Notes under the pieces: model-generated
Databases searched by the model: none
Told to the model about the DNA's origin: nothing
Seen by the model: the letters and a program-made list of their open reading frames with translations, nothing else
Made by a program: the position numbers and the translations under genes
Shown: one piece after another, positions 24,383-34,074 of the stretch
Numbering within the stretch: position 1 is the stretch's first letter
How the letters are laid out: each line of letters opens with the position of its first letter
Origin: Dichetophora obliterata
Taxonomy: Eukaryota; Arthropoda; Insecta; Diptera; Sciomyzidae
DNA: 64,000 nucleotides
NCBI GenBank assembly: GCA_963920525.1
Contig: OY986436.1
Span: 12,413,467-12,477,466, forward strand
Direction: 5' to 3'

Positions 24383-25546
24383 ACTGTGCGTTTAGACCGC
24401 CTGAACGAACGAAAGAAACCTCGTTCGTTCGCTTGGTTTAAACACTTTGCCCGAACGAACAGTGTTCGCTATAAATTTATCGCGAACAATGTTTGCCCGG
24501 TGTAAACAGTAAATTAGGGCGAACGAACGAAGATTCCTTCGTTCGCTCTGATCGAACAAGCTTCGATCTTTTTGGGCGAATCCGGTGTTGCGCTGTGTTT
24601 AAAAACAGAAAAGTAGCAAAGAGGAGTAGCTTTAGAGAATAATTTATGAAAAGTACTAAAATATGGAGTAATTTAGTTTTATGTTTTTAAAAGTGTTCTG
24701 TTAACTTTCGCTGCAATATGATTGTGTTGTGTAAAGGGCCAAATGAAGTTTTTAAGCGGAAAACCCTATATTTTATTTATTTGAGGCGACTGTTTATTTG
24801 AGGTCATTTTTTTTTAAATAACTATATAACTTTTAATAAAAATTTTGAGTTTATGGATAGCAAATATTATTAAATATATAGCAGGAGTCCGCAATAGAGC
24901 TCGTTCAAATAAAAAAAAATATATTTTAGGTTCTCCTGAAACTTTTTGAGTTTTTAATCAAAGATTTTAGAAAAATGTGGATATTAACCAAAATGGTAGT
25001 TGAAAATTCGATTTGTGACTAAAAACAATTCTTTAAAGTTATAACATAAAAAAAATTTCTCTAAAATAAAAATCGAACGACTGAAAGTATCAATTATATA
25101 TGCTTAATAAGTGCATACAATTTGGGAACAATTTTTATTTAATTGACTTAAAATTTACGAAATTTATTGACACACGAAAAATGTGAAAACATTCAATTTT
25201 TGTTTGTCGAAAAACTTAAATGGGCCCTTAAGTTAAACACACGTCTTTTCTATAATAACTAATACGAGTAATATATTGTTATGGAGTGGCAAACCATTTG
25301 TTGTTGAGAAACGGAGTATAAGTTTTAGTACTAATATAAAAATAAGGAGTTATCAACCCTGCATTTATTGATGTTCGGCCTAATGCACAAATTGCTGTTT
25401 ACACCGCCTGAACGAACAAGATGGCGGCCAATGTTTGTTCGCGAATGATGTTCGTGCGGTCTAAACAGTACTCCGAACGAAGAATTTATTGCAATAAATT
25501 GTTCGCGATAAATTTTTCGTTCGTTCAGGCGGTCTAAACCCACAGT
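24383..25546. mobile_element. Non-autonomous DNA element, 32-bp terminal inverted repeats
   Basis: The ends ACTGTGCGTTTAGACCGCCT and (inverted) ACTGTGGGTTTAGACCGCCT continue into CGAACGAA-type sequence and match at 31 of 32 positions. The sub-terminal 150-200 bp on each side are built from repeated GAACGAAC and GTTTAAACNNTTTGCCCG-like blocks in both orientations. The roughly 1.1-kb element has no significant ORF. Superfamily undetermined. Confidence 0.75.
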
Positions 25547-26033
25547 GAGGCAGAGAATAGTTATTTTTGTTTTTTTCTTCTATCCTCCGGACGAATAGTA
25601 GTGTGCCCAAATCAAGCACACTGATTTGGAAGCTAAAAAACCTACTTATCTCTGCTTAAATAATATAACTCTGAAAATCAAATATCCATTGAGAGCAAGC
25701 GCGTCGGAAGCTAATTTCATCTGGGGGGCAGTACAAATGGGGGGGCAGTACAAATGGTGGTGCAAAAAAAGTTCACCAAAATTTCTTCAAAGAAACATGA
25801 ATGTGAATCAACAAATTTTTTATTTTAGTTTAAAATAAAAAAAAATATAAAAATATATAAAAAATATTAAAATTTCATTATTTTTAAAAGTTCTTCCAAT
25901 TTCAATATTAGAGATCAAGGATCTTTCATATGGTAATATGAAAATATAAGAAATAATGGTTGCTTTTATAAAGCAAGACTAGGCATATCTTTACATGGTT
26001 TAAATGCAATAAGGTACAAAAAGTTATATCAAT

Positions 26034-26255
26034 TTAAATTATTCCAAAATGTTTCTTTCTGTCCTTGCGAGAAACAAACTCTTTCACCACCTCCATCGAA
26101 TTCAATTCTTCGGTTTTATCTTTGTGAATATGTATAAGTGCTGCATGAGTGAGTCGTTTCTGTGTCATAGTTGCTCGAAGATACGTCTTAAGTCGTCTTA
26201 GTGCACTAAAAGAACGCTCAGATGAAGCTGCTGATGCAGGCACAGTCAAAAGCAA
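26034..26255 (-). pseudogene. hAT transposase C-terminal dimerisation domain
   Basis: A 73-residue open stretch reads TVPASAASSERSFSALRRLK followed by TYLRATMTQKRLTHAALIHI, the conserved hAT C-terminal dimerisation block (compare the SSERSFS and RLT.LA motifs of ZMYM1-like hAT proteins). Upstream sequence (26,300-26,520) gives weak further homology with shifts. The N-terminal zinc finger and catalytic residues were not found. Confidence 0.85.
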
Positions 26256-27409
26256 AGCAATAAGTTTTTCAACTTCATTTAATAGTTTTTTTATAGTATC
26301 CGAATTTTTCGCAAATTGGGATACAATGCCACTACAATTTCAAGGTGTTTGGCCAGGCAATTGCTTCAGCAATTTCATCTGCATAAAGATCTAGTTTTGT
26401 TTTTAGATTTTGTTCAGAAGGCACTTTTCCGTTGAAGGCTTCGATTACAATATTTTCCAACGATTCCAGAGTGTCAAGATCTGCTTAAATGTACAATAAG
26501 ATTTACAAAGTGCCAGTTTACACTAGCTTCACTCAACCGACTCACCGAATGTTAAATCAAAGTGAATCGGTTGAAGCTGGTATGAATAAAAAAAAGTTAA
26601 ATATTAATCAAATACTGTTTGATCGAATCTAGCCGTTATCTCATTTGAGAGAAGATCAAAAATTTCGAAATAATCTTTTCGTAGCCGATCATATAATGGT
26701 AACTATACTGAAGGAACCGGATTTGATGTTTGTTCAAAGCGTCGAGGTGGATTTTCATCAGCTTATTCACAGTAGGGGCTTTCGCATGGTCCAAAACATT
26801 GGACCAACATGGCAGATTGTACAACATGTAGTACCATGCGTAAGCTAAAACGAAAGTCGAAATTTTTGGTTTTTTTCTGCCGATTGTACAATATTGTACA
26901 ACTATGTAAAATTACTGCTCAATTGTTAGGGCATCTAAAAGTTGCTTAGCTATTAGCCGGATGTGTTCTGCTTGAGAGCTTGCAATTAATGATGTTGCTT
27001 TACAAGTTGGATCGTTCGAACGCTCAATCAAATAGTCCCATTAGTTTTCCATCTAACTTATCGTACAACATGTCGTCCAATAAGTGCTGTTCACATTTCA
27101 AACCGCTCATCAAAACATTTGTCAAATCGTTTGACCACAGAAGTGTTCTGACTCTTCAAATTTTTCGTCAAATTTCATTTTATCTTGAGCACCGAAGTAG
27201 CACATTGCGATGACGGAAAAATTTTAATACCTTTTGTTATTAAAATCGTATTAGAAGAAGAAGAAATTATTTTATAAATTATTATAAATTGTTTGCAACA
27301 GTTATTTATTATTATTTTGATATTATTTTCTTCCGCTCCTTCTTTTGCCGCGATGTGCACAGGTTGAAAACTTTTTTGAACTGACAAAATCGTACTGCAC
27401 GATTTGACG

Positions 27410-27511
27410 AGTGTTCACACTGGTCAAATCGTTCGGCAAATCAGCAGAAAAATCAAAAAATTTTGATTTTCATCAAACGATTTCACCAACGATTTGATAA
27501 GTGTTCACACT
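27410..27511. repeat. Small MITE with AGTGTTCACACT ends
   Basis: AGTGTTCACACTGGTCAAAT with CGTT at the left is mirrored by AACGATTTGATAAGTGTTCA with CAC at the right. The surrounding 27,060-27,600 contains more GTCAAATCG copies in both orientations, suggesting nested copies. Confidence 0.45.
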
Positions 27512-27735
27512 CGTCAAATCGCCATCAAATCCATACACATTCTGTTGGTCAAATCAATTGTCAAATCATTTGATGATCGATTTGATTGAAGAGGAAAATA
27601 TATACTACAAAAATATTATCGTTGTAAAAAAAACTGATATTTTGAATAACTTTTGAAGTTTTCCTTTTAAATTGTTTATCTAGCTAAAAAAGTGGGGGGA
27701 AACTGCCCCCTTGCCCCCCTCTTCCGACGCCAATG

Positions 27736-28226
27736 AATCCTTTTTATGCTTCGCACACTCTCCGCCTTGAACGAATACAAAAAGCTTTTACGCGCTTTGT
27801 TTTTAGAACAAATAATCCGGAAATTCCAATTCCTTCTTATAGTGATCGTTGCAGTTAAATTAATTTAAAAACCCTACAGAATAGAAGAATAATTTTGTCT
27901 CTTCTTTTCTTGTATGATATTGTTGTTGGTACGGTTGACTGCCCTAAACTACTGGCATTAATTAATTTTAATGTTCCTTCCAGGTCCTTAAGACATTTTG
28001 ATGTATTTTATCTAGGAACGTGCAGAACAAACTATGCCATTAACTCACCTATGATTAGGGCTATGCTAAAGTTCAATAATTTAATGCTTTATTGTAACTT
28101 TGATTTTGCAAATTCAAAGAATTCTCTCAGATATTTGCTAAATAATGTTTATTAAGATTGTTGTAAATATTTTAAGATTAAATATAATCATATCTTAAAT
28201 CGCAGTCTGTAAGAACTAATGTTCAT
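27736..28226 (+). mobile_element. 5'-truncated LINE inside the hAT element
   Basis: A C-terminal reverse-transcriptase fragment: HTLRLERIQKAFTRFVFRTN, then (27,895-28,155) SLLFLYDIVVGTVDCPKLLA and CRTNYAINSPMIRAM. It has a 3' untranslated tail with CAGTCTGTAAGAA, as in the LINE at 2,610-6,790. It is bounded on both sides by a 71-bp direct repeat of the hAT right end. Confidence 0.75.
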
Positions 28227-28325
28227 TTTAAATTGTTTATCTAGCTAAAAAAGTGGGGGGCAACTGCCCCCTTTTTCCCCCGCTTCTGACGCCAATGATT
28301 GAGAGTCATACTACACATATATATA

Positions 28326-28366
28326 TCTCCGTAATGGTTAAGGCGACGGATTGAACATCGGAGAGA
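28326..28366 (+). pseudogene. tRNA-Ser-like fragment
   Basis: ATGGTTAAGGCGACGGATTG resembles the D-arm/anticodon region of a serine tRNA, but there is no T-arm or acceptor stem. Possibly a tRNA relic or chance. Confidence 0.25.
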
Positions 28367-28920
28367 CTATTCACACTTTCGTACTAACACGCTCACACTT
28401 TTAGAAATGGACCACCAACTTGCTTTAAATTTTCCTTTCAAGTCATGTGGCAGCTTCACGGTCAAGTTTTGAACAGCTGTTCAGTTTTTTAAATAAATTT
28501 TTCGTGATGGATCAAACTAGCTAAAAATAGTTTAAAAAGAAAGGGCTATGAATTTCTGCTGGCATGATTTTTTTTTTGTCAATTCTACTAAATTGTATAT
28601 TTCTTGTAGCACTTTCATTGTGGCGAGCAATGTTGTTTTCATGACAAAAAGTTTTAAAGAAAATTCACAAATAGCCACGGCAATTAAAAATACCCCGCTG
28701 AATTAAAAAATACCATGGGAGCTTTTAAAAAAAATTCCCAAGGACAATTAAAATCCACCACGAATTGAATTTTTTCCATATAACTGGCAGCCTTATCCAG
28801 TTAAATTAAATAATTGCACTGAACACACGTAAGATTTATTTTCATTTCCCATTTAATGTGTATCAGTCTGAAGAAAAACTAAGAAGTGGTTTTAATTAAA
28901 ATATTCTAAAAAATTTGCTA

Positions 28921-30429
28921 ATGGATTTGTATGATGATATTGACACAAAGCCGCGAGCCAGTCAAATCGACGGCTGGTCATCAGGCATTAAAATGCTGCA
29001 AACTCAATTGGCCATAAAGAAGGCGCAAGTGCCAAAGGAGCAGCCAAAAAAACCGGTAGTAAAATTTACAAATAGCTAAAAATCTTTACAAATTAACAAG
29101 CCCAACAGATGCTGACACCTATTTTGACGCTACGCAATAGAAAAACAAATGATGAAGAAAACAAAAAGGAACCTCGACCAGCTTCAGCACAACCAAAGGC
29201 CATAATCAATACACAGCCTGTTCCTGTCATGGAAAGCGTTAAAACTGATGACTGGGATTTTTTGGATGAGTACGATCCATTATGGCCAAATGAATATGAA
29301 AAACTCGTTAAAATCAAACAGAATAAAGATAAGGAATCCCGCGGTGGTCGTGAAAACAGTGAGCGCAAGCGTGGACGAGGACGAGGAAGCGGTGGAGGTG
29401 GTGGTGGTGGTGGAGAAGGAAGAGGTAGTGGAAGTGGTGGCGGAGGAGGTGGTGGAAATTCTGGATCTAATCAGATCAATGATATGGCACCAGCAAAATT
29501 TTCAGGATTCGGACAACGGCAGTCTGAAGAGGATAACTACAACAGGTCGCCACCTACTCCCAGTGCAACACCTAACAAGGGCGCTGCTATAGCACCGCCA
29601 CCCTCGTTGCAGGAAATCTCCATCAACAATGGCGACAAGTAAATAAAATGCTTCATTACAAAATTATGGTTTTTTTATGTTTTCTTGTAGCTCATCAGCC
29701 GTAACCATACCATATTCAGCCAGTTCAGTTGCAGCCAAAATTATGGCCAAATACGGATTTAAAGATGGACAAGGACTGGGAAAACAGGAGCAAGGCATGT
29801 CCATTGCTTTGCAAGTGGAAAAAACATCAAAACGTGGTGGTCGCATTATACACGAAAAGGACGTTTTTATACCACCAATGGGAACAGCAACTAACTCAAG
29901 TTCAATGCCACCACCAAGTACACCAGCTCGTGCAAGTGGCTCACCACCATTGGATGACATCTTTGAAGAAACTGCTGCACTTGAGCCAAGCATTACCGAA
30001 ATCATGAAAGAACCCAGCAAAGTTGTGTTGTTAAGGGTAAGTCAACGACTTGTGCTTTATATACGCTATTGATTGCTGTATATTAATGTTAACTTTCAGA
30101 ATATGGTTGGTCCAGGTGACGTCGACGAGGACCTTGAACCCGAAGTAAAAGATGAATGCAACACTAAATACGGTGATGTTGTAAGCGTCGTTATACACGA
30201 AGCATTTGGTACAACACCAGAAGATGCTGTCAAAATATATGTAGAGTTTAAGCGCATCGAAAGTGCTATAAAAGGTACATTTAATCTAATCAAGTTATAC
30301 ATAAAGAAATCAAGATATATTGCTTTTCTTCTAGCTGTTGTCGATTTGAATGGTCGTTTCTTTGGCGGTCGCCAAGTACGTGCTGGATTCTATAACTTTG
30401 ATAAATTTAAAAGCTTTCAACTAAGTTAA
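28921..30429 (+). CDS. Spf45: Splicing factor 45 (RBM17 orthologue)
   Basis: SPF45 is a nuclear splicing factor that promotes alternative 3' splice-site use, by family knowledge. Five exons splice in frame: 28,921-29,055, 29,109-29,638, 29,691-30,036, 30,100-30,274 and 30,335-30,429, giving 426 residues. The N-terminus MDLYDDIDTKPRASQIDGWS is family-typical. DEYDPLWPNEYEKLVK lies near residues 98-113, a Gly/Arg-rich insert at about 136-165 and GAAIAPPPSL near 203. The G-patch (about 235-275) reads KYGFKDGQGLGKQEQGMS. The C-terminal UHM-type RRM (about 335-425) ends NGRFFGGRQVRAGFYNFDKF, whose R-F-F is the ligand-binding R-x-F motif. AATAAA follows at 30,441. The four introns are only 52-63 bases. 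All key motifs are present, so it should be functional. Confidence 0.97.
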
Positions 30430-30440
30430 GCAACATTTTG

Positions 30441-30446
30441 AATAAA
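30441..30446 (+). terminator. Spf45 polyadenylation signal
   Basis: Canonical AATAAA 12 bases after the Spf45 stop codon, in the 186-bp gap to the convergent gene. Confidence 0.65.
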
Positions 30447-30615
30447 TTAACTAAAATTTTATTCAATTAATTCTGGAATCCCAGACATGGAATTTAAATT
30501 TTTCTAAAATAAATGGCAATTAATTGGTAAGATAATTTAATTCTCAGGAAAAGATTTAAGTTGTTTGTCTGAAATTTGTTATGCTGGAATGTAATGAGAG
30601 CAACATGTCGATAAT

Positions 30616-31715
30616 TTATTGCTTAATTGTTGCTGCCGATTTTATTTGAGGATCATTTATGGCGTATTGTTTATCGCAACTAAATGAAATTGTAATAGCG
30701 TATCTAAAAAAACATATTATTCAATGTGTATGTGTGTATTTCTGCATTCGTATAACTTACCTTTCTCCCTCTGTAACCTTTTCCACATGATGTACGTTCT
30801 CCGCACCAGATGTGAACGCACTTAAACGTGCTTTCTTTGGTTCGATAGCGGATGTGGTTCTGTTTTCTGCCTTGCCATCTATGAAAACAAAACGACCGCC
30901 TTTAAAGTCCTTATTGAAGGTAGTAAGATATAGTAGAGAAGTGTAGTGAAATGATGGATAAGTTTCCTGCAAAAAAAAAGAAGAAAATTTATTGTCTTTG
31001 CCAACGTATTTTTACGTTTCCTACCTTGTCAACATGCTCATGCCAGTACTCATCATGTTCTGTCTTCGCAGTTTCATTTGTTAAACGTGAAAAAAATGTT
31101 GGATGTGTAAGATGTAGACTTTTGGGTGGTATTCCAAACTGCTGAGCTATGGCTAATTTAATTTTTGATTTCACAAGCTAAATGAGAGTTGGATAAATTG
31201 AAAATTAAACAAAAAATAGGATTAATTAAAAACAACACCTTGTAAACCGCCAAGTGCTCGGGTCGAATTAATGAAACCAGTTTTGGATTGCTATAAGCAT
31301 TCATGAAATGATCTCCATGCGATAAAGCGCCACTATGCAGATCTAAAACAGACGCCCCGCCCGCTGAGCCACCCATGGCTATAAGACGCTTAGCCAAATC
31401 AAGCAACGTCTCCACCTCTACGATATCTACAAGCTGGTCAGCAACAAAGCGCCCACATTTCTGTGGCACGCAATTAGGATATTTATGCATTTCCTGCTCG
31501 TAGCTGGCCGAACACTGAAATTTTTGCATTCGCAGAGGCAGATTTTCACGCACTAGCGCAAACTTGGTTTCACGAGCTCCTTTATGTTTACTGTAGAAAT
31601 ACAAAATTGTCATTACGGATATAATAACAACAGAGCGGGTCCAGAGACGATGAGTTGTCGGGCTGGTGGCAGTTTTTAATTCATCTTTCTTTTTGCCAGA
31701 TGATCTAAAAGACAT
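30616..31715 (-). CDS. OGFOD3-like 2-oxoglutarate/Fe(II) dioxygenase
   Basis: A prolyl-4-hydroxylase-type oxygenase; substrate unknown. Four exons (minus): 31,239-31,715, 31,025-31,177, 30,761-30,966 and 30,616-30,703, totalling 307 residues, close to human OGFOD3. A basic cytosolic N-terminus is followed by a membrane anchor (about 28-41, SVVIISVMTILYFY). A family block reads CVPQKCGRFVADQLVDIVEV, then GGSAGGASVLDLHSGALSHG. The HVD motif gives iron ligands His207 and Asp209; the distal ligand is His269 in GAENVHHVEKV; Arg279 in ERYAITISFSC should bind 2-oxoglutarate. The last exon restores the family C-terminus. The start ATG is at 31,715, with an in-frame TGA upstream (see 31,756-31,866). 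It is convergent with Spf45. Confidence 0.93.
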
Positions 31716-31755
31716 CAAATTACTTTTGAAACAAAAAAACCTGCTCTTTATTCAA

Positions 31756-31866
31756 ACTGACTGTGCTTTTGATTGTTTCTTTTCCTTCGAGGTAGTTGTG
31801 CCTGTATTGTTATGAGCATCTGCTTGTGATCCGCCACGTTGACGTTGCTTTACCTCCGAAGTCATA
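31756..31866 (-). other. Upstream in-frame ORF of the OGFOD3-like gene
   Basis: An ATG at 31,866 opens a 36-codon hydrophilic ORF (MTSEVKQRQRGGSQ ... KKQSKAQSV) that ends in TGA 41 bases before the OGFOD3 ATG, in the same reading frame. Vertebrate OGFOD3 has a longer basic N-terminus of similar character. This may be the ancestral start, now cut off by a stop, or a regulatory upstream ORF. I found no splice pair that joins the two in frame. Confidence 0.45.
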
Positions 31867-32088
31867 TTTACTTTTAAATCTTTATAATTTAACTTTTTAA
31901 AAAAATTTTATTTATTTCCTTGTGAACATCGATTTATCAACATGCTCACAATAATTCACCACACAAATTGTCGTAATGGCTGCGTTCATAATAAAACACA
32001 AAATTTACTCAACATGTTGAGTAAGTCACGGTATGAGTTTCCGCTACTTTGCATGATCAACGGTATCCCAGCTAGACACGTAACTTTT

Positions 32089-32502
32089 ACAGTCCACCCT
32101 AAACAAGTACGCGTGCGTAGTTTAACTGTCAAAATCTGCTCATGCACATACATTTCGTATGAAGCCTACCGAAACACTCACCGGACTACCGCAACATGAA
32201 TCGAATTTCCAATTTTGACAGTGCGTGCGGATGTGAAGTTGGCTGCATAATACCAAAGTATTAGAACAAAGAGCAATCAGCTACTATTAATTAATTAATC
32301 TCAATTGCAAATGGAAGTATTTCCAATATTAATAGATTTTTACACAATACAAAAAGTTTCTTTAAGATTTTTAAACCATCAGACTGAGCTGGTTCGAGAG
32401 CAGCAGCTCTTTCCGCAGCGCACTTGTTTAGGTTAAGCGTAAAATAAAATTGCTTGGCGCTTGGGTACGCAGCGCAACGCGCACTTGTTTAGGGTGCACT
32501 GT
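32089..32502. mobile_element. MITE with about 27-bp terminal inverted repeats
   Basis: The left end ACAGTCCACCCTAAACAAGT and right end ACTTGTTTAGGGTGCACTGT are inverted repeats with one mismatch over the first 20 bp. The core is non-coding. Confidence 0.6.
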
Positions 32503-32532
32503 TAGGCACCTTCTACATTTTCAATATTTATT

Positions 32533-32770
32533 AGGGCTATTCACGATTCAGTGCACTTGCCTGTTCAGTTGAGGACTTGTGCAGTTAGGTTTTCGTGAAC
32601 ACACCACTATTACTTTTTTCAAAGCTGTCAAAATTTTCAATGCGCACAAGTGCACAACTGAACCTGTTTTATATTGGGCAAGACTTGAAAGCAAGTTTTT
32701 TGACGTTCCATTTTGGACTTGCCGAAAGCTTCTACATTTAGAAATAATTGAATTCAATTTCATCTTATTT
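32533..32770 (+). mobile_element. End of an AGGG-family element (left terminus)
   Basis: It starts AGGGCTATTCACGATTCAGT, preceded by ATT, and continues with sub-terminal text (GAGGACTTGTGCAGTT, GGTTTTCGTGAACAC) that recurs inverted at 37,005-37,092. Its right partner may be 36,908, with large nested insertions between. Confidence 0.5.
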
Positions 32771-32821
32771 TCTTAAAAACAAGATAATAAAAATAGCTAA
32801 CACACAACTTGTAGGGTACCC

Positions 32822-33788
32822 TGACATAGCCCCAAGTGGCACAATCCCAATTTTTAATTTTGGGATTATGTCACTCCTTATACAATGACATAAACCCAAA
32901 TTTTTTACTTGGGGCTATGTCACTGCTTCTTAAGTGTCATAACCCCAATTGGGATAATGTCACTTTTGAGCCTAAAAATGAGAAAATTTGGATAGACATT
33001 TCGAAATATTTTGTTTTTAGCTAAAATTAATATTTTTGTTTTTTTTATTGTTTTTAATATTTTTTCGTGAAACGTAAGTATGTATTAAAAGCTTTAAATT
33101 CCAAATCTGTACAAATCAATGGCCGATTTCATCTAAATTTGAAGTAATAGGGGTCCTAATTAAAGAAAATTGGCTCGAAAAACTTGCTATTTTTCTATTA
33201 ATTGCATACTTTTATAAACTAAACAAGAATGTTTAAAGAAAACTTATGCTATTACCTATTCAATAAGCTATTAACCATTAAATTCTATGCATTACTTTTC
33301 AAGATAGAACACCAGTTTAGTTTTTTTCTTTAATTTGCACTTCCAGCTGAATATATAAAAAATATATAAAAAATTTTATAAAAAATCGTGCGACTTTTGG
33401 GATTTCTGAAATTATATCGTATATATTCTGAAATCGATTATACTGAAAAAAGTAAAAATGTGCACTTTTATTACATAAGTAAGTAAAAAACTTTTTCAAT
33501 AAACTAAACCAGTTTAGTTTTTTCTTGAATTTGCTCTTCCAGCCTAATATATCAAAAAATTAAAATTTTTTATAAAATATCGCGCGATTTATAGAAAAAC
33601 TATATTCTAGAAATTCTAAAATACTAGAAAAACTGTATTTGGAATTTTGACTTCTTTTTATTTGGGAATATGCCATCCCTTCCATAGTGGCATAATCCCA
33701 AGTAAGAAAATTGGGCTTATGTCACTGTATAAGGAGTGACATAATCCCAAAATTAATTGGGATTGTGCCACTTGGGATTATATCACGG
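32822..33788. mobile_element. Foldback element, about 108-bp arms
   Basis: Left arm 32,822-32,930 and right arm 33,681-33,788 are inverted repeats built of CCCAATTTTTAATTTTGGGA-like blocks with repeated GTGACATAATCCCAA phrases. The core contains a direct duplication of a CCAGTTTAGTTTTTT ... TTCCAGC segment (33,310 and 33,508). No ORF. Confidence 0.75.
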
Positions 33789-34074
33789 CACCAACATGCA
33801 GTACAACCGAATATAACGAACTCGCCTTCGTTATCGAAAAAATATGAAGCGCAACGCCAAAATTGCGAAAATAACAAAAGGAACACAAAAAATTGCCAGT
33901 ACAAAACAAGTTTTATCTTTCCTCTTCATCACCAAAAATTCACGTAAACTCACCACGATTTGCCATCAAATTCAAATTCTTGCTTTCAAGTCTTGCATGG
34001 ACAGAGAGTGTTTTGCTTTGCATATATATCGACATAATATTAAAGATTTTAAACACAAGACAGTTTTAAATAAT

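Larger units (their letters stand above)
25696..28297 (-). mobile_element. hAT-type DNA transposon, 8-bp target duplication
   Basis: An 8-bp direct repeat ATTGAGAG flanks the element (25,688-25,695 and 28,298-28,305), as expected for hAT. The ends CAAGCGCGTCGGAAG and (inverted) CATTGGCGTCAGAAG form an imperfect 15-bp terminal inverted repeat, and the sub-termini carry GGGGGGCAG tracts. Inside, on the minus strand, is a hAT dimerisation domain (26,034-26,255). The element was later hit by a LINE fragment (27,736-28,226) and small MITE-like sequences. Transposase coding is broken, so it is dead, although its boundaries are intact. Confidence 0.8.

Noticed and set aside
29248..29592. Overlapping 114-codon frame and antisense frames within Spf45.
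   Set aside because: They are shadows of the Gly-rich Spf45 exon; the spliced SPF45 reading explains the region fully.
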